Positions 1 through 7,923 of a stretch of 64,000 nucleotides of DNA are shown here, piece after piece. The notes under the pieces are model-generated. The model did not search any database. It was given only the letters and a program-made list of their open reading frames with translations, and was not told where the DNA came from. The position numbers and the translations under genes were made by a program. The first letter of the stretch is position 1. Every line of letters begins with the position of its first letter. This DNA comes from Actinoallomurus liliacearum (GTDB lineage: Bacteria > Actinomycetota > Actinomycetes > Streptosporangiales > Streptosporangiaceae), in assembly GCF_039542035.1 (NCBI RefSeq), contig NZ_BAABHJ010000012.1:124001-188000 (forward strand), read 5' to 3'.

Positions 1-33
1 ACGTATCGGCACTGCTCACTTAGCGTTCGGCGC

Positions 34-423
34 ATGACAGAGCGACGTGCGATCCTCAGCGGCTCGACCTTTGAGGAGCAGATCGGCTATGCCCGCGCCG
101 TGGTCGACGGCGACTGGGTGCACGTGTCCGGGACGACCGGGTTCGACTACACCACCATGACGATCGCCGACGACGTAGTGGAGCAGGCCGAGCAGTGCCT
201 GCGAAACATCGAGGCGGCGCTGACCGAGGCGAAGTGCACCTTCGCCGACGTGGTGCGGGTGCGCTACCTGCTGCCTGACCGCGAGGACTTCGAGTCCTGC
301 TGGCCGACCCTGCGCCGCTACTTCGGTGACGTCCGGCCGGCCGCCACGATGCTCATGTGCGGTCTCGCCGACCCCCGGATGAGGATCGAGATCGAGGTGT
401 ACGCGCGGCGGGCCACCGCGTAA
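34..423 (+). CDS. RidA family reactive imine deaminase-like protein
   Basis: A 129-residue protein of full RidA/YjgF length. Family members hydrolyse reactive enamine/imine intermediates released by PLP enzymes and act as cytosolic trimers. The C-terminal segment RMRIEIEVYA matches the family signature, including the Arg that binds the carboxylate of the imine, and the N-terminal VSGTTGFDY fits the family strand pattern. It starts at the ATG at 34, close to the window edge, so its upstream partners are unknown. The next gene is convergent. The exact substrate cannot be read from the sequence; this could be one of several RidA subgroups. Confidence 0.85.
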   Translation: MTERRAILSGSTFEEQIGYARAVVDGDWVHVSGTTGFDYTTMTIADDVVEQAEQCLRNIEAALTEAKCTFADVVRVRYLLPDREDFESCWPTLRRYFGDVRPAATMLMCGLADPRMRIEIEVYARRATA

Positions 424-505
424 CAGCCCGATCCGTTCTGCGGGAACGGGCGTCATGCCCGACCACAGGCGGGGCGATCTGACACGTCACGAGAGGGACG
501 GCTCT

Positions 506-1159
506 TCAGCGGACGTGGGAGTCCGGGCCGTCGATCACGAGGGCCTGCCCGTCGCGCAGGGCGCGGTGGGCGACGCCGTTCGCCTGGTAGCGCGCGGCGA
601 CGGCGGTCAGGACCTCGCTCTCGGGATGGCCCGGCGAGTCGACGTGCGGGACCACGGCGTGGTCGAGGACGCCCAGTCCCTCCCAGATCGGCGGATCACC
701 GTAGGCCGCGGGAACCACCTGCGGATCGTCGCACTCCTCCAGACCGCGCAGACTCGGCGCGAGCACGCAGGCGCCGGCGCTGTAACCGGCGTAGACCACC
801 GCGTCCCGCCGCAGCAGCGCGGTCAGCGCGACGTCGGCGCCGCTGCGCGCCATCGCGTAGCGCAGCATGAACACGTTCCCGCCGCGTACCCACAGCAGGG
901 GGAAGCGGGCCAGCGCCGCGGCGACGGTGCCTGTGGGCTGGTCGAAGAACTCTCGCAGGTCCACCTCGGTCGGCCGCAGCCCCAGCCGGGCGAGCGCGTC
1001 GGCCTCGCGCCGTACGCCGGCCGATCGTTCCGGCTCGGCCTGGGCGTCGATGGCATTGGCGATGACGGCGACTTCCACCGGGGCCGGTCGCTCGCGAAGC
1101 AGCGCGAGCAACCGGCTCGGGTGATCTCCTTCGCGGAAGGAGGACAGATAGAGGCGCAC
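506..1159 (-). CDS. Peptidase E-like (S51 family) protein
   Basis: A 217-residue protein resembling the S51/peptidase E family, a class I glutamine-amidotransferase-like fold with a Ser nucleophile. The nucleophile elbow is visible as YAGYSAGACVL near residue 125. The N-terminus (RLYLSSFREGD) and the HVDSPGHPES segment near residue 180 fit the family. Known members cleave Asp-X dipeptides, but several actinobacterial homologues have no tested substrate. It stands alone, convergent with the RidA gene and divergent from the TauE permease. No signal peptide is visible, so it is cytoplasmic. Confidence 0.75.
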   Translation of the reverse strand: MRLYLSSFREGDHPSRLLALLRERPAPVEVAVIANAIDAQAEPERSAGVRREADALARLGLRPTEVDLREFFDQPTGTVAAALARFPLLWVRGGNVFMLRYAMARSGADVALTALLRRDAVVYAGYSAGACVLAPSLRGLEECDDPQVVPAAYGDPPIWEGLGVLDHAVVPHVDSPGHPESEVLTAVAARYQANGVAHRALRDGQALVIDGPDSHVR

Positions 1160-1431
1160 CTGTGGACCCTAGAGCGCCGGGATATGATCCGAAAAGCTAG
1201 TGGTTGCGTCTAGGGTTCCGTGCCGGCCTCCGCCTCCAAGACGACAACAAGGGGGCCGGTGGACTGGACCGAGCGGCGCCAGGGCCGATGTTTCGGCCCC
1301 ACACCTGATGGGATAAAAACCCCGAGGGCTTCCATTCCGCCTGCCCGCCATCCGGCCGGGCCGGACCTGGGGAGGCCCCATCCCATGAGTCGTGTCGTCA
1401 TCCGAGTATCGGCGTCCCGGACGGTCCGGTC
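1160..1431. other. Intergenic region between divergent genes
   Basis: About 270 bp between the divergent S51 peptidase and TauE genes. It must hold both promoters. I see no tRNA, no convincing riboswitch and no strong inverted repeat. A short A-rich patch (GGGATAAAAACCCC) near 1310 is the only AT-rich feature. Confidence 0.4.
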
Positions 1432-2196
1432 ATGACCGGCATCGGCGATCTCGTTCTGCTGACCGCCGCCGGGGCGCTCGCCGGGGTGGTCGGGACCGCG
1501 GGCGGCATCACGTCTCTGATCTCCTACCCGGCCCTGCTGGTGGCGGGCCTGCCTGCCCTCGCCGCGAACGTGGCCAACATCATCGCCGTGGTGGCCTGCT
1601 GGCCCGGCGCGGCCCTGGCCTCCCGACCCGAGTTGGCCGGTCAACGGGTACGGCTATGTCGGTGGATACCCGTCGCCGCGCTGGGCGGCGCCGCGGGATC
1701 ACTGCTGCTGCTGTCCACGCCACCTGGCGTCTTCGCCCACGTCGTGCCGATCCTGGTGGCCGTGGGATCGCTCGCACTGCTGGCTCAGCCCCGGATCGCC
1801 GCCCGCCTCGATCGGCGCGGTCCGCTGTCAGGCGCGCGCGGCGTGATCCTGCCGTTGGGGCTGACCGCGATGTCCCTCTACAACGGCTACTTCGGCGCCG
1901 GCGCCGGGGTGATGATCCTCGCCCTCCTGCTGATCAGCGCGGAGCCGAACCTGCCGACCGCCAACGCGCTGAAGAACATGCTCATCGGGGCCGGGGCCCT
2001 CACGTCTGCCGCCATCTTCGCCACCGCCGGCACCGTCGACTGGCCGGCCGTGGTCCCCATCGGCGCGGGCATGTTCGTCGGCTCCGTCATCGGTCCGCGC
2101 ATCACCAGACGCCTGCCGGCGGGCCTCCTGCGCTGGCTCGTGGCCCTGATCGGCATCGTCCTGGCCGTCCAGCTGTGGATCGACCCGAACGGCTGA
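1432..2196 (+). CDS. TauE/SafE family sulfite/sulfonate exporter-like permease
   Basis: A 254-residue, almost wholly hydrophobic protein with about eight predicted membrane segments in two repeats. The repeated half-motifs are GTAGGITSLISYP near residue 22 and GYFGAGAGVMIL near residue 145, typical of TauE/SafE (DUF81). The family moves organic or inorganic anions such as sulfite or sulfoacetate across the inner membrane. The ATG at 1432 has no strong Shine-Dalgarno. The gene stands alone and ends just before the convergent AraC gene, so the substrate cannot be inferred from context. Confidence 0.8.
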   Translation: MTGIGDLVLLTAAGALAGVVGTAGGITSLISYPALLVAGLPALAANVANIIAVVACWPGAALASRPELAGQRVRLCRWIPVAALGGAAGSLLLLSTPPGVFAHVVPILVAVGSLALLAQPRIAARLDRRGPLSGARGVILPLGLTAMSLYNGYFGAGAGVMILALLLISAEPNLPTANALKNMLIGAGALTSAAIFATAGTVDWPAVVPIGAGMFVGSVIGPRITRRLPAGLLRWLVALIGIVLAVQLWIDPNG

Positions 2197-2210
2197 CCCG
2201 CCGGCGATCC

Positions 2211-3092
2211 TCAACCGGCGGGCTCGCGGTCGCGGTACAACCCCGGCGGGAGACCGAACTGCCGTTTGAAAGCGTGGGAGAAGGCGTACGGGGAGCCGTA
2301 GCCGACCTGACGGGCGATCGCGAGGAGCGGCAGGTCGGTCTCGCGGAGGAGCCGGGCGGCGGTGGTCATGCGCCACCAGGTCAGGTAGGCCATCGGGGGT
2401 TGCCCGGTCAGCGCGGTGAAACGCCGGGCCAGCGTGGCGCGGGAGAGGCGGACATGTGCGGCCAGGTCCTCGATCCGCCAGGGTGCCGACGGGCGGGAGT
2501 GCAGCGCCTCCAGCGCCGCGGCGATCTCCGGGTCGCGGAGCGCGCGGGGCCATCCGGTCTCGGCGTTGTCCTCCAGCCAGGCGCGCAGCATGTAGACCAG
2601 CAGCAGGTCGAGCAGGCTGGTGATGACCGTCTCCCGGCCGGGTCCGTCGCCCCGTACCTCGCCGCCGAGCAGGTCGATGGCGGCGCGCAGCCGGGCGTGC
2701 CGGCCCAGGTCGGCGGGGAGGTGCACGACCTCGGGCATGCCGACCAGCAGCGGATGCGCCCGGGAGCGGTCGAGCCGGTACTTGCCGCACAGGAACTCCA
2801 CCGGGCCGTCGGCCGCGGAGAGCGTCGCGTCGAACGGCACCGCTCCCTCCGCGCTCGGCGAGTCCGACAGCACGTGGGAGGCGCCGTGCGGCACCAGGAC
2901 GGCATCGCCCACGCCCAGCGGCACCGGCTCGGCCTCATCCGGGACCAGCCAGCCGGAGCCGCGGAGCAGCACGTGGAAGCCGGCCCCGTCGTAGGGCGCG
3001 AACCGGCAGCGCCACGGCGAGCCGACACTGAGGCGGCTGGAGGACGGCCTCCCGGTGCGCATCGTCTCGATCGCGTCGCTCACCACGTCCAT
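2211..3092 (-). CDS. AraC family regulator with N-terminal cupin
   Basis: A 293-residue regulator. Residues about 1-110 form a cupin sensor (GSGWLVPDEAEPVPLGVGD). Residues about 190-290 form the two-helix-turn-helix AraC domain, with LSRATLARRFTALTGQPPMAYLTWWRM followed by IARQVGYGSPYAFSHAFKRQFG. It is divergent from the MBL hydrolase across a short promoter with spaced direct repeats, so it most likely regulates that gene and itself. The effector is unknown. Full length, with no sign of damage. Confidence 0.85.
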   Translation of the reverse strand: MDVVSDAIETMRTGRPSSSRLSVGSPWRCRFAPYDGAGFHVLLRGSGWLVPDEAEPVPLGVGDAVLVPHGASHVLSDSPSAEGAVPFDATLSAADGPVEFLCGKYRLDRSRAHPLLVGMPEVVHLPADLGRHARLRAAIDLLGGEVRGDGPGRETVITSLLDLLLVYMLRAWLEDNAETGWPRALRDPEIAAALEALHSRPSAPWRIEDLAAHVRLSRATLARRFTALTGQPPMAYLTWWRMTTAARLLRETDLPLLAIARQVGYGSPYAFSHAFKRQFGLPPGLYRDREPAG

Positions 3093-3122
3093 GCTGCCAT
3101 GCTAGATCTCACTGGTGAGACG

Positions 3123-3152
3123 ATCGCGCATCGAGGAGCGCTCATCGCGCAT
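3123..3152. promoter_or_regulatory. Direct repeats in the AraC/MBL divergent promoter
   Basis: ATCGCGCAT occurs at 3123-3131 and again at 3144-3152, a 21-bp period (two helical turns). A related GCGCATCACG follows near 3160. Same-face direct repeats are typical of AraC-family operators. The assignment to the adjacent regulator is inference. Confidence 0.45.
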
Positions 3153-3186
3153 TGGAAAGCGCATCACGAGCCAGGAACATGGCCTC

Positions 3187-4095
3187 ATGAGTGATTTTCG
3201 AATCGGTGACGTCGAGGTCACCAGGGTCGTCGAGTGGCAGGGCGAGATAGCGCCGGCCCGCTTCATCATCCCGGACAGCCCGGCCGAAATCTGGCGGCGC
3301 AACGAGTCCTGGCTGGCGCCGGACCACTGGCGTCCGGAGACCGACGCCTACCACGGTGCCGCGCAGACGTGGGTCCTGCGCAGCGAAGGCAAGGTCGTGC
3401 TGGTCGACACGGGGGTGGGCAACGACCGGAACCGGCCGCAGATCCCGCTGTTCGACCATCTGCGGACCGACTTCCTCGACCGGCTGGCCGAGGCCGGGGT
3501 CCGGCCCGAGGACGTGGACGTCGTGATCAACACGCACATCCACTACGACCACGTCGGCTGGAACACCGAGTCGCGCGACGGGGAGTGGGTCCCGACCTTC
3601 CCGAACGCCACCTATCTGATCCCAAAGGTCGACCAGGAGTTCTTCGACCCCCGCAACGCCCACCGCCGTCGCGCGCCCCGCGACGACCACGAGAGGCGTC
3701 GGCAGGAGGGCAGCCGGATCGTCTACGCCGACAGCGTCGCGCCCGTCCTCGGTCGCGCCGTGCTGTGGAGTGACGGGCACCGCATCGACGGCAACCTCAG
3801 CCTGGAACCGGCGCCCGGCCACACCCCGGGCTCGTCGATCGTCCGGGTGGCGTCCGGTTCGGACCGCGCCGTGTTCGTCGGCGACCTGGTGCACAGCCCG
3901 GTGCAGATCCTCGAACCGGACTACGGCAGCTGTTTCTGCGAGGACCCGGCGCAGGCGGCGGCGACCCGCCGCAGGGTGCTCGAGCGCGCGGCCGACACCG
4001 GAGAACTCGTCGTACCGGCGCACTTCGCCGGGGCCGGCGCTGCCGAGGTCCGCCGCGACGGCAGCCGCTTCGCCATCAAGCGATGGGCGAGATAA
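3187..4095 (+). CDS. MBL fold metallo-hydrolase
   Basis: A 302-residue metallo-beta-lactamase-fold hydrolase. The dinuclear metal motif HxHxDH is present as NTHIHYDHVG (near residue 118), with downstream ligands in APGHTPGSS and FVGDLVH, and a final His in VPAHFAG. The arrangement resembles lactonase-type MBL hydrolases, so quorum-quenching or another ester/lactone hydrolase is possible, but the substrate is not determined. I chose the ATG at 3187 because the longer reading (from 3115) would run through the operator-like repeats. It is divergent from the AraC regulator, its likely controller. Confidence 0.8.
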   Translation: MSDFRIGDVEVTRVVEWQGEIAPARFIIPDSPAEIWRRNESWLAPDHWRPETDAYHGAAQTWVLRSEGKVVLVDTGVGNDRNRPQIPLFDHLRTDFLDRLAEAGVRPEDVDVVINTHIHYDHVGWNTESRDGEWVPTFPNATYLIPKVDQEFFDPRNAHRRRAPRDDHERRRQEGSRIVYADSVAPVLGRAVLWSDGHRIDGNLSLEPAPGHTPGSSIVRVASGSDRAVFVGDLVHSPVQILEPDYGSCFCEDPAQAAATRRRVLERAADTGELVVPAHFAGAGAAEVRRDGSRFAIKRWAR

Positions 4096-4233
4096 CCCTA
4101 CTTTTCCAGCCGATCTACTGGAGAAATCTCCCTCGCGCGGGACGGTCACTGGTGGCCCGGTCGTCGAGTACCGGCGCCGTCCTCCGGTTCACGGAGGACC
4201 CACAAACCGAGACCCCGAGGGGGGTAGACCGAA

Positions 4234-4866
4234 ATGATCGAAGAGGAATCCGGGGTGGCCGGGCTTCGTGACCGGGTCGCCCGGGACACCGCGTGGATCG
4301 TCATGCGGCGCGCTCCGGACGAGCGAGTGAAGAGGATCATCCTTCATCTGTTCGACCTCGCGGTGGGAGGCGAGCGCGGGTTCGGCCTTCCGCCGAGCCT
4401 GAAGGACGACGACTTCCTCATCCCGCTGCACACGCTCTTCGACGAGTTCCACTTCCTGGCGCAGAAGATGGCATGCGTCAGCACGGTCGAACTGTTCGAG
4501 GACTACGCCGCCGCCGAGGAGGCGGGCCTCGAACCCCGGTCGGCCCGGAGCGAGGACGAACTCCTGCGCGTGCTCGAAGAGCACCGCCACGGCGGGTTCG
4601 ACCCCCGAATCGCCGGTGTCCGCCTCACGGCGAAGGCGCTGGCCGTCAGTCTCGGCGAGCGTGACGTCGACCCCCGTGACGAACGGACGGTCGCGGCGCT
4701 CGCCGAGCTGATCACCGAGGTCGGTACGGACGGCCGGCCCGACGCCGGCACCGCCCGTCCTTCCTGGAGCGAGGCCCTCACCGCCGGCATGGCGCTCCGT
4801 CGCCACGCTCGGGACCACGGCACGACCGTGGCCCGGCGACTGCGTGAGCTGATGGCGCGGGCCTGA
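4234..4866 (+). CDS. Conserved hypothetical protein
   Basis: A 210-residue soluble protein that I do not recognise. It is rich in charged residues, mostly helical in appearance (several EELL/LRVLEEH-like stretches), with no membrane segment, signal peptide or Cys/His metal cluster. A purine-rich tract (GAGGGGGGTAG) precedes the ATG at 4234 and serves as ribosome binding site. It stands alone between the MBL gene and a strong bidirectional terminator shared with the convergent TetR gene. Codon usage matches its neighbours. No function is proposed. Confidence 0.6.
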   Translation: MIEEESGVAGLRDRVARDTAWIVMRRAPDERVKRIILHLFDLAVGGERGFGLPPSLKDDDFLIPLHTLFDEFHFLAQKMACVSTVELFEDYAAAEEAGLEPRSARSEDELLRVLEEHRHGGFDPRIAGVRLTAKALAVSLGERDVDPRDERTVAALAELITEVGTDGRPDAGTARPSWSEALTAGMALRRHARDHGTTVARRLRELMARA

Positions 4867-4893
4867 GAACCGCGGGGCGGGACCGATGCGGGT

Positions 4894-4923
4894 CACGGGT
4901 TCCGGCGATCGCCGGAACCCGTG
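4894..4923. terminator. Bidirectional palindromic terminator
   Basis: A perfect 30-nt palindrome (arms CACGGGTTCCGGCGA and its complement) lies between the convergent hypothetical gene and the TetR gene. GC-rich flanks (GGGGCGGG near 4875, CCCGCCCC near 4940) extend the hairpin. There is no T tract, as is common in actinomycetes. Confidence 0.65.
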
Positions 4924-4969
4924 CTCGGTCGGCCTCCCGCCCCGTTTCCCGTGGCCGGCCCTGTGATCG

Positions 4970-5647
4970 TCAGTCGGCCGACGCGGGACTCGCCGCCGCC
5001 GCGGCGGGGAAGTTGATGCCGCCCTCGAGGGTCAGCAGGAGCTCGGACAGCGCGTCGGAGAACCGCTCGGCCCGTACCGCGCCGGAGCCGAGCAGCTCGA
5101 ACGCCGTGTGGAACACCCCGTTGACGACGGCCGCGACCACGTGCGGGCGCATGTCGGTGACGGGGTCGACCCCCATGCGCTCGGCGACGAGGCGGGTCAT
5201 CTCCGCGTGCTTCCGCTGGCCGTGTTCCAGGCTGCTGCCGAACACGGCGGGGCTGGACTCCATGAGCTGACGGATGCAGCCGAACCGCTCGGGGTCGAAG
5301 CCGAACGCGCCGTCCTCGCAGGCGCGGAGGATGGAGACCGAGGCCCGGCGGAGGGCGGTGATCACCGGCTCGTCGGCGGGCCGGGCGGCGAACGCCTCCT
5401 TCATCGCGCCGAACTGCTCGTCCTGGAACGTGAGGAGGACGTCCTCCTTGGACGCGAAGTAGCGGAAGAAGGTCCGGGAGGACACGTCGACCGCGTCGGC
5501 GATCTCCTCGACGGTCGTGGCCTCGAAGCCCTTCTCCGCGAACAGCCGGAACGCGCTGTCCACCAGGGCCTCGCGTGTGCGCTGCTTCTTGCGCTCACGA
5601 CGACCGGCCGTCGGGATGCACGCCTGAACCGCAGGGGTCGCCTCCAT
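4970..5647 (-). CDS. TetR family regulator of the adjacent MFS pump
   Basis: A 225-residue TetR repressor. The HTH lies at about residues 15-60 (RREALVDSAFRLFAEKGFEATTVEEIADAVDVSSRTFFRYFASKEDVL-type segment), followed by a ligand-binding domain. I prefer the ATG at 5647, since the alternative ATG at 5695 would place coding sequence up to the operator. It is divergent from a DHA2 exporter, with palindromes between them, so it most likely represses that exporter and itself until a drug-like ligand binds. The ligand is unknown. Confidence 0.85.
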   Translation of the reverse strand: MEATPAVQACIPTAGRRERKKQRTREALVDSAFRLFAEKGFEATTVEEIADAVDVSSRTFFRYFASKEDVLLTFQDEQFGAMKEAFAARPADEPVITALRRASVSILRACEDGAFGFDPERFGCIRQLMESSPAVFGSSLEHGQRKHAEMTRLVAERMGVDPVTDMRPHVVAAVVNGVFHTAFELLGSGAVRAERFSDALSELLLTLEGGINFPAAAAASPASAD

Positions 5648-5698
5648 GCCCGCAGGGTAACCGACGTTGGACGACTCGGCCAATAGTTCCTTCATTCC

Positions 5699-5756
5699 GT
5701 GACACTCGTCATAGCGAGACTTTAGTCGCTTGACGACAAGTGTCACAGCGTGACAC
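5699..5756. promoter_or_regulatory. TetR-type operator cluster
   Basis: GTGACACTCGTC (5699-5710) and GACAAGTGTCAC (5735-5746) form an 11-of-12 inverted repeat. The perfect palindrome TGTCACagcGTGACA (5741-5755) overlaps the right arm. All GTGACA half-sites lie between the divergent TetR and MFS starts, which fits a repressor site. That the adjacent TetR binds here is inference. Confidence 0.6.
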
Positions 5757-5788
5757 GTTTGGGGCATACGAACTCTCGGAGGCAGTTC

Positions 5789-7378
5789 ATGACGTCCCAA
5801 GCGACAATGCCGTCCCGTCCGGGGACGCACGCAAGACCAGGCCGTGCCGGGCACGGCCACCCCTGGCTCACACTGTTCGCGGTCGCGCTCGGCGTGATGA
5901 TGGTCGGCCTCGACGCGACCGTCGTGTCGATCGCCAACCCGGCCATCGCCAAGGACCTGCACGCCGACCTGACCGGTCTGCAGTGGGTCACCAACGGCTA
6001 TCTGCTCGCCCTGGCCGTCACCCTGATCCCGGCCGGGAAGATCGCCGACCGGTTCGGGCGCAAGCGCACCTTCCTCGCCGGAGTGATCGGCTTCGCCGTC
6101 GCCTCCGTCCTCGTCGGCGTGTCCGGCGGCATCGGCATGGTGATCGCGTGGCGGGTCGTGCAGGGCTTCGCCGGCGCGCTGCTGCAGCCCGCCAGCCTGG
6201 CCATCCTGCGCAACACCTTCCCCGCGGAACGGCTCAACGCCGCGATCGGAATCTGGGGCGCCACCGTCGGCATCTCCATCGCCGGTGGCCCGATCGTCGG
6301 CGGCCTGCTCGTTCAGCACGTGAACTGGGAATCGGTCTTCTTCCTCAACGCTCCGCTCGGCCTGGTCGCCCTCCTGGTCGGCCTGTGGGTGATCCGCGAG
6401 TCCCGCGACGAGGGAGCCGTCGGCTCGTTCGACGTCCTCGGGGTGCTCCTGCTGTCCGGCTCGCTGTTCGCCCTGGTCTGGGGCCTGATCAAGGCGGGGA
6501 CGTACGGCTTCGGCGACACGGTGCCGCTGGTGTCGTTCGCCGCGTTCGCGGTCCTGCTCGTCGGGTTCGTGATCCGTGAACTGCGGGCGGCCCACCCGAT
6601 CCTGCCGATGAGCCTGTTCCGCTCGGCGTCGCTGTCGGCCGCGACCGGACTGATCGTCCTCGGCGCGTTCGCCCTGTTCGGAACCATCTTCTTCATCACG
6701 CTGTACCTGCAGCAGGTCCACGGCATGACCCCAGTGCAGGCGGGCGTCCGGATGCTGCCGATGACCGCGATCTTCATCGTCTCCTCGCCGCTGGGCGGGG
6801 CGCTGACCCAGCGGTTCGGGCCGCGGGTGCCGCTCGTCATCGGCATGGTGTTCACCGCCGGCGCGCTGTTCGGGCTGTCCCGGATCGGGGTCGACGCCTC
6901 GTACAACCAGATCTGGCCGTGGTTCATGCTGATGGGACTGGCGTTCGGGTTCATCCTCACCGCCGGCACCGAGGCGATCGTCGCGAACGCCCCCGCGCAT
7001 CTGGCCGGGGTCGCGGGCGGTCTGCAGCAGACCGGGTTCCAGATCGGCGGCGTGCTGGGCACCTCGGTCCTCGGCACGATCCTGTCCAGCCGCGTCGGGA
7101 ACGTCCTCGTCGACCGGCTGACCGGCGCGGGACTGCCCGCACCGGCGGCCCACCAGCTCACCGCCGCCAAGGACTACATCGCCCAGGGCGTCGCCCCGGT
7201 GCCCGCCGGCGCTCCGGGACCGGTCGCCAAGGCCATCACGACCGGCAGCCACCTCGCCTTCATGGACGGCTTCCAGACCTCCATGACGGTCGCCGCGGCC
7301 GTCGCGATCGTGGCCGCGTTCGCCGCACTCCTCGTACGGCGCGGCGAGTCCCCGGTCGAGGGAGCCATCGCCATCTGA
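5789..7378 (+). CDS. DHA2-type MFS drug exporter
   Basis: A 529-residue membrane protein with about 14 predicted transmembrane helices, the length and pattern of the DHA2 (EmrB/QacA) drug:proton antiporters. Motif A is visible as IADRFGRKRTF after TM2, and antiporter motif C-like glycines occur in TM5. I chose the ATG at 5789 because GGAGG sits 7 bases before it; upstream in-frame starts lie in the operator. It is divergent from a TetR gene and probably induced by its substrate. A small unknown gene follows 55 bp downstream in the same direction. Confidence 0.85.
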   Translation: MTSQATMPSRPGTHARPGRAGHGHPWLTLFAVALGVMMVGLDATVVSIANPAIAKDLHADLTGLQWVTNGYLLALAVTLIPAGKIADRFGRKRTFLAGVIGFAVASVLVGVSGGIGMVIAWRVVQGFAGALLQPASLAILRNTFPAERLNAAIGIWGATVGISIAGGPIVGGLLVQHVNWESVFFLNAPLGLVALLVGLWVIRESRDEGAVGSFDVLGVLLLSGSLFALVWGLIKAGTYGFGDTVPLVSFAAFAVLLVGFVIRELRAAHPILPMSLFRSASLSAATGLIVLGAFALFGTIFFITLYLQQVHGMTPVQAGVRMLPMTAIFIVSSPLGGALTQRFGPRVPLVIGMVFTAGALFGLSRIGVDASYNQIWPWFMLMGLAFGFILTAGTEAIVANAPAHLAGVAGGLQQTGFQIGGVLGTSVLGTILSSRVGNVLVDRLTGAGLPAPAAHQLTAAKDYIAQGVAPVPAGAPGPVAKAITTGSHLAFMDGFQTSMTVAAAVAIVAAFAALLVRRGESPVEGAIAI

Positions 7379-7433
7379 CCGGCACCGGGTACGGGCGGCC
7401 GCCGCCCGTACCCGTCTCTCACGGAGGTGCACC

Positions 7434-7835
7434 ATGACCCACGCCATGACGTTCCCGACGACCCCGTTGACCGCGAGCGGCTGGGAGCTGCGCGTCGGCC
7501 GTGGCAGCCGGCGCCGCCCGGCCCTGGAGGTGCACACCGGTGACGGACTGATCGACGTCGCCGTGCCCGGCGGGCTGGACGCCAGCCTGGTCCGCGGCGC
7601 CGTACGCGGCAGGCGCTGGTCCGTGGCGTGGGGCGAGCTGCCGCCCGGCGGCGAGGTGCTCGTCGAGTTCCACGCCAAGGGGTCCGTGGTGAAGGTCCCG
7701 GCGGTCACGATCGCCGGGGCGTTCTGGGTGGCCGAGGTGCCGGGACGGTACCGCTCCGTCGCCGTCACCACCGCCGTCGACCAGGTCTCCGTCCGGCTGC
7801 GCCGCTTCCGAGAGGCCCGCCCGCCACAGCGGTAG
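7434..7835 (+). CDS. Hypothetical protein downstream of MFS exporter
   Basis: A 133-residue protein with a strong ribosome binding site (GGAGG, 6 bases before the ATG). It is largely beta-strand in appearance, with no membrane segment or signal peptide, and I do not recognise the family. The phrases WSVAWGELPPGGEVLVEF and VPAVTIAGAFWVAEVPGRY suggest a compact beta-sandwich with no obvious catalytic residues. The 55-bp spacing from the exporter suggests co-transcription, so a role linked to export or its stress is possible but unproven. Confidence 0.6.
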   Translation: MTHAMTFPTTPLTASGWELRVGRGSRRRPALEVHTGDGLIDVAVPGGLDASLVRGAVRGRRWSVAWGELPPGGEVLVEFHAKGSVVKVPAVTIAGAFWVAEVPGRYRSVAVTTAVDQVSVRLRRFREARPPQR

Positions 7836-7849
7836 GACGGGCCGGCGAC

Positions 7850-7899
7850 CGGCCGGCGAGAGGCGTTCGCGTCCGGGCGACCGCCCCTCGCCGGCCGGC
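7850..7899. terminator. Hairpin terminator between convergent genes
   Basis: The 12-bp arms CCGGCCGGCGAG (7850-7861) and CTCGCCGGCCGG (7888-7899) enclose a 26-nt loop. The site lies between the convergent hypothetical and MFS genes and probably ends both transcripts. Confidence 0.55.
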
Positions 7900-7923
7900 T
7901 CTGACGCCGCCGCGGCCGAGCGG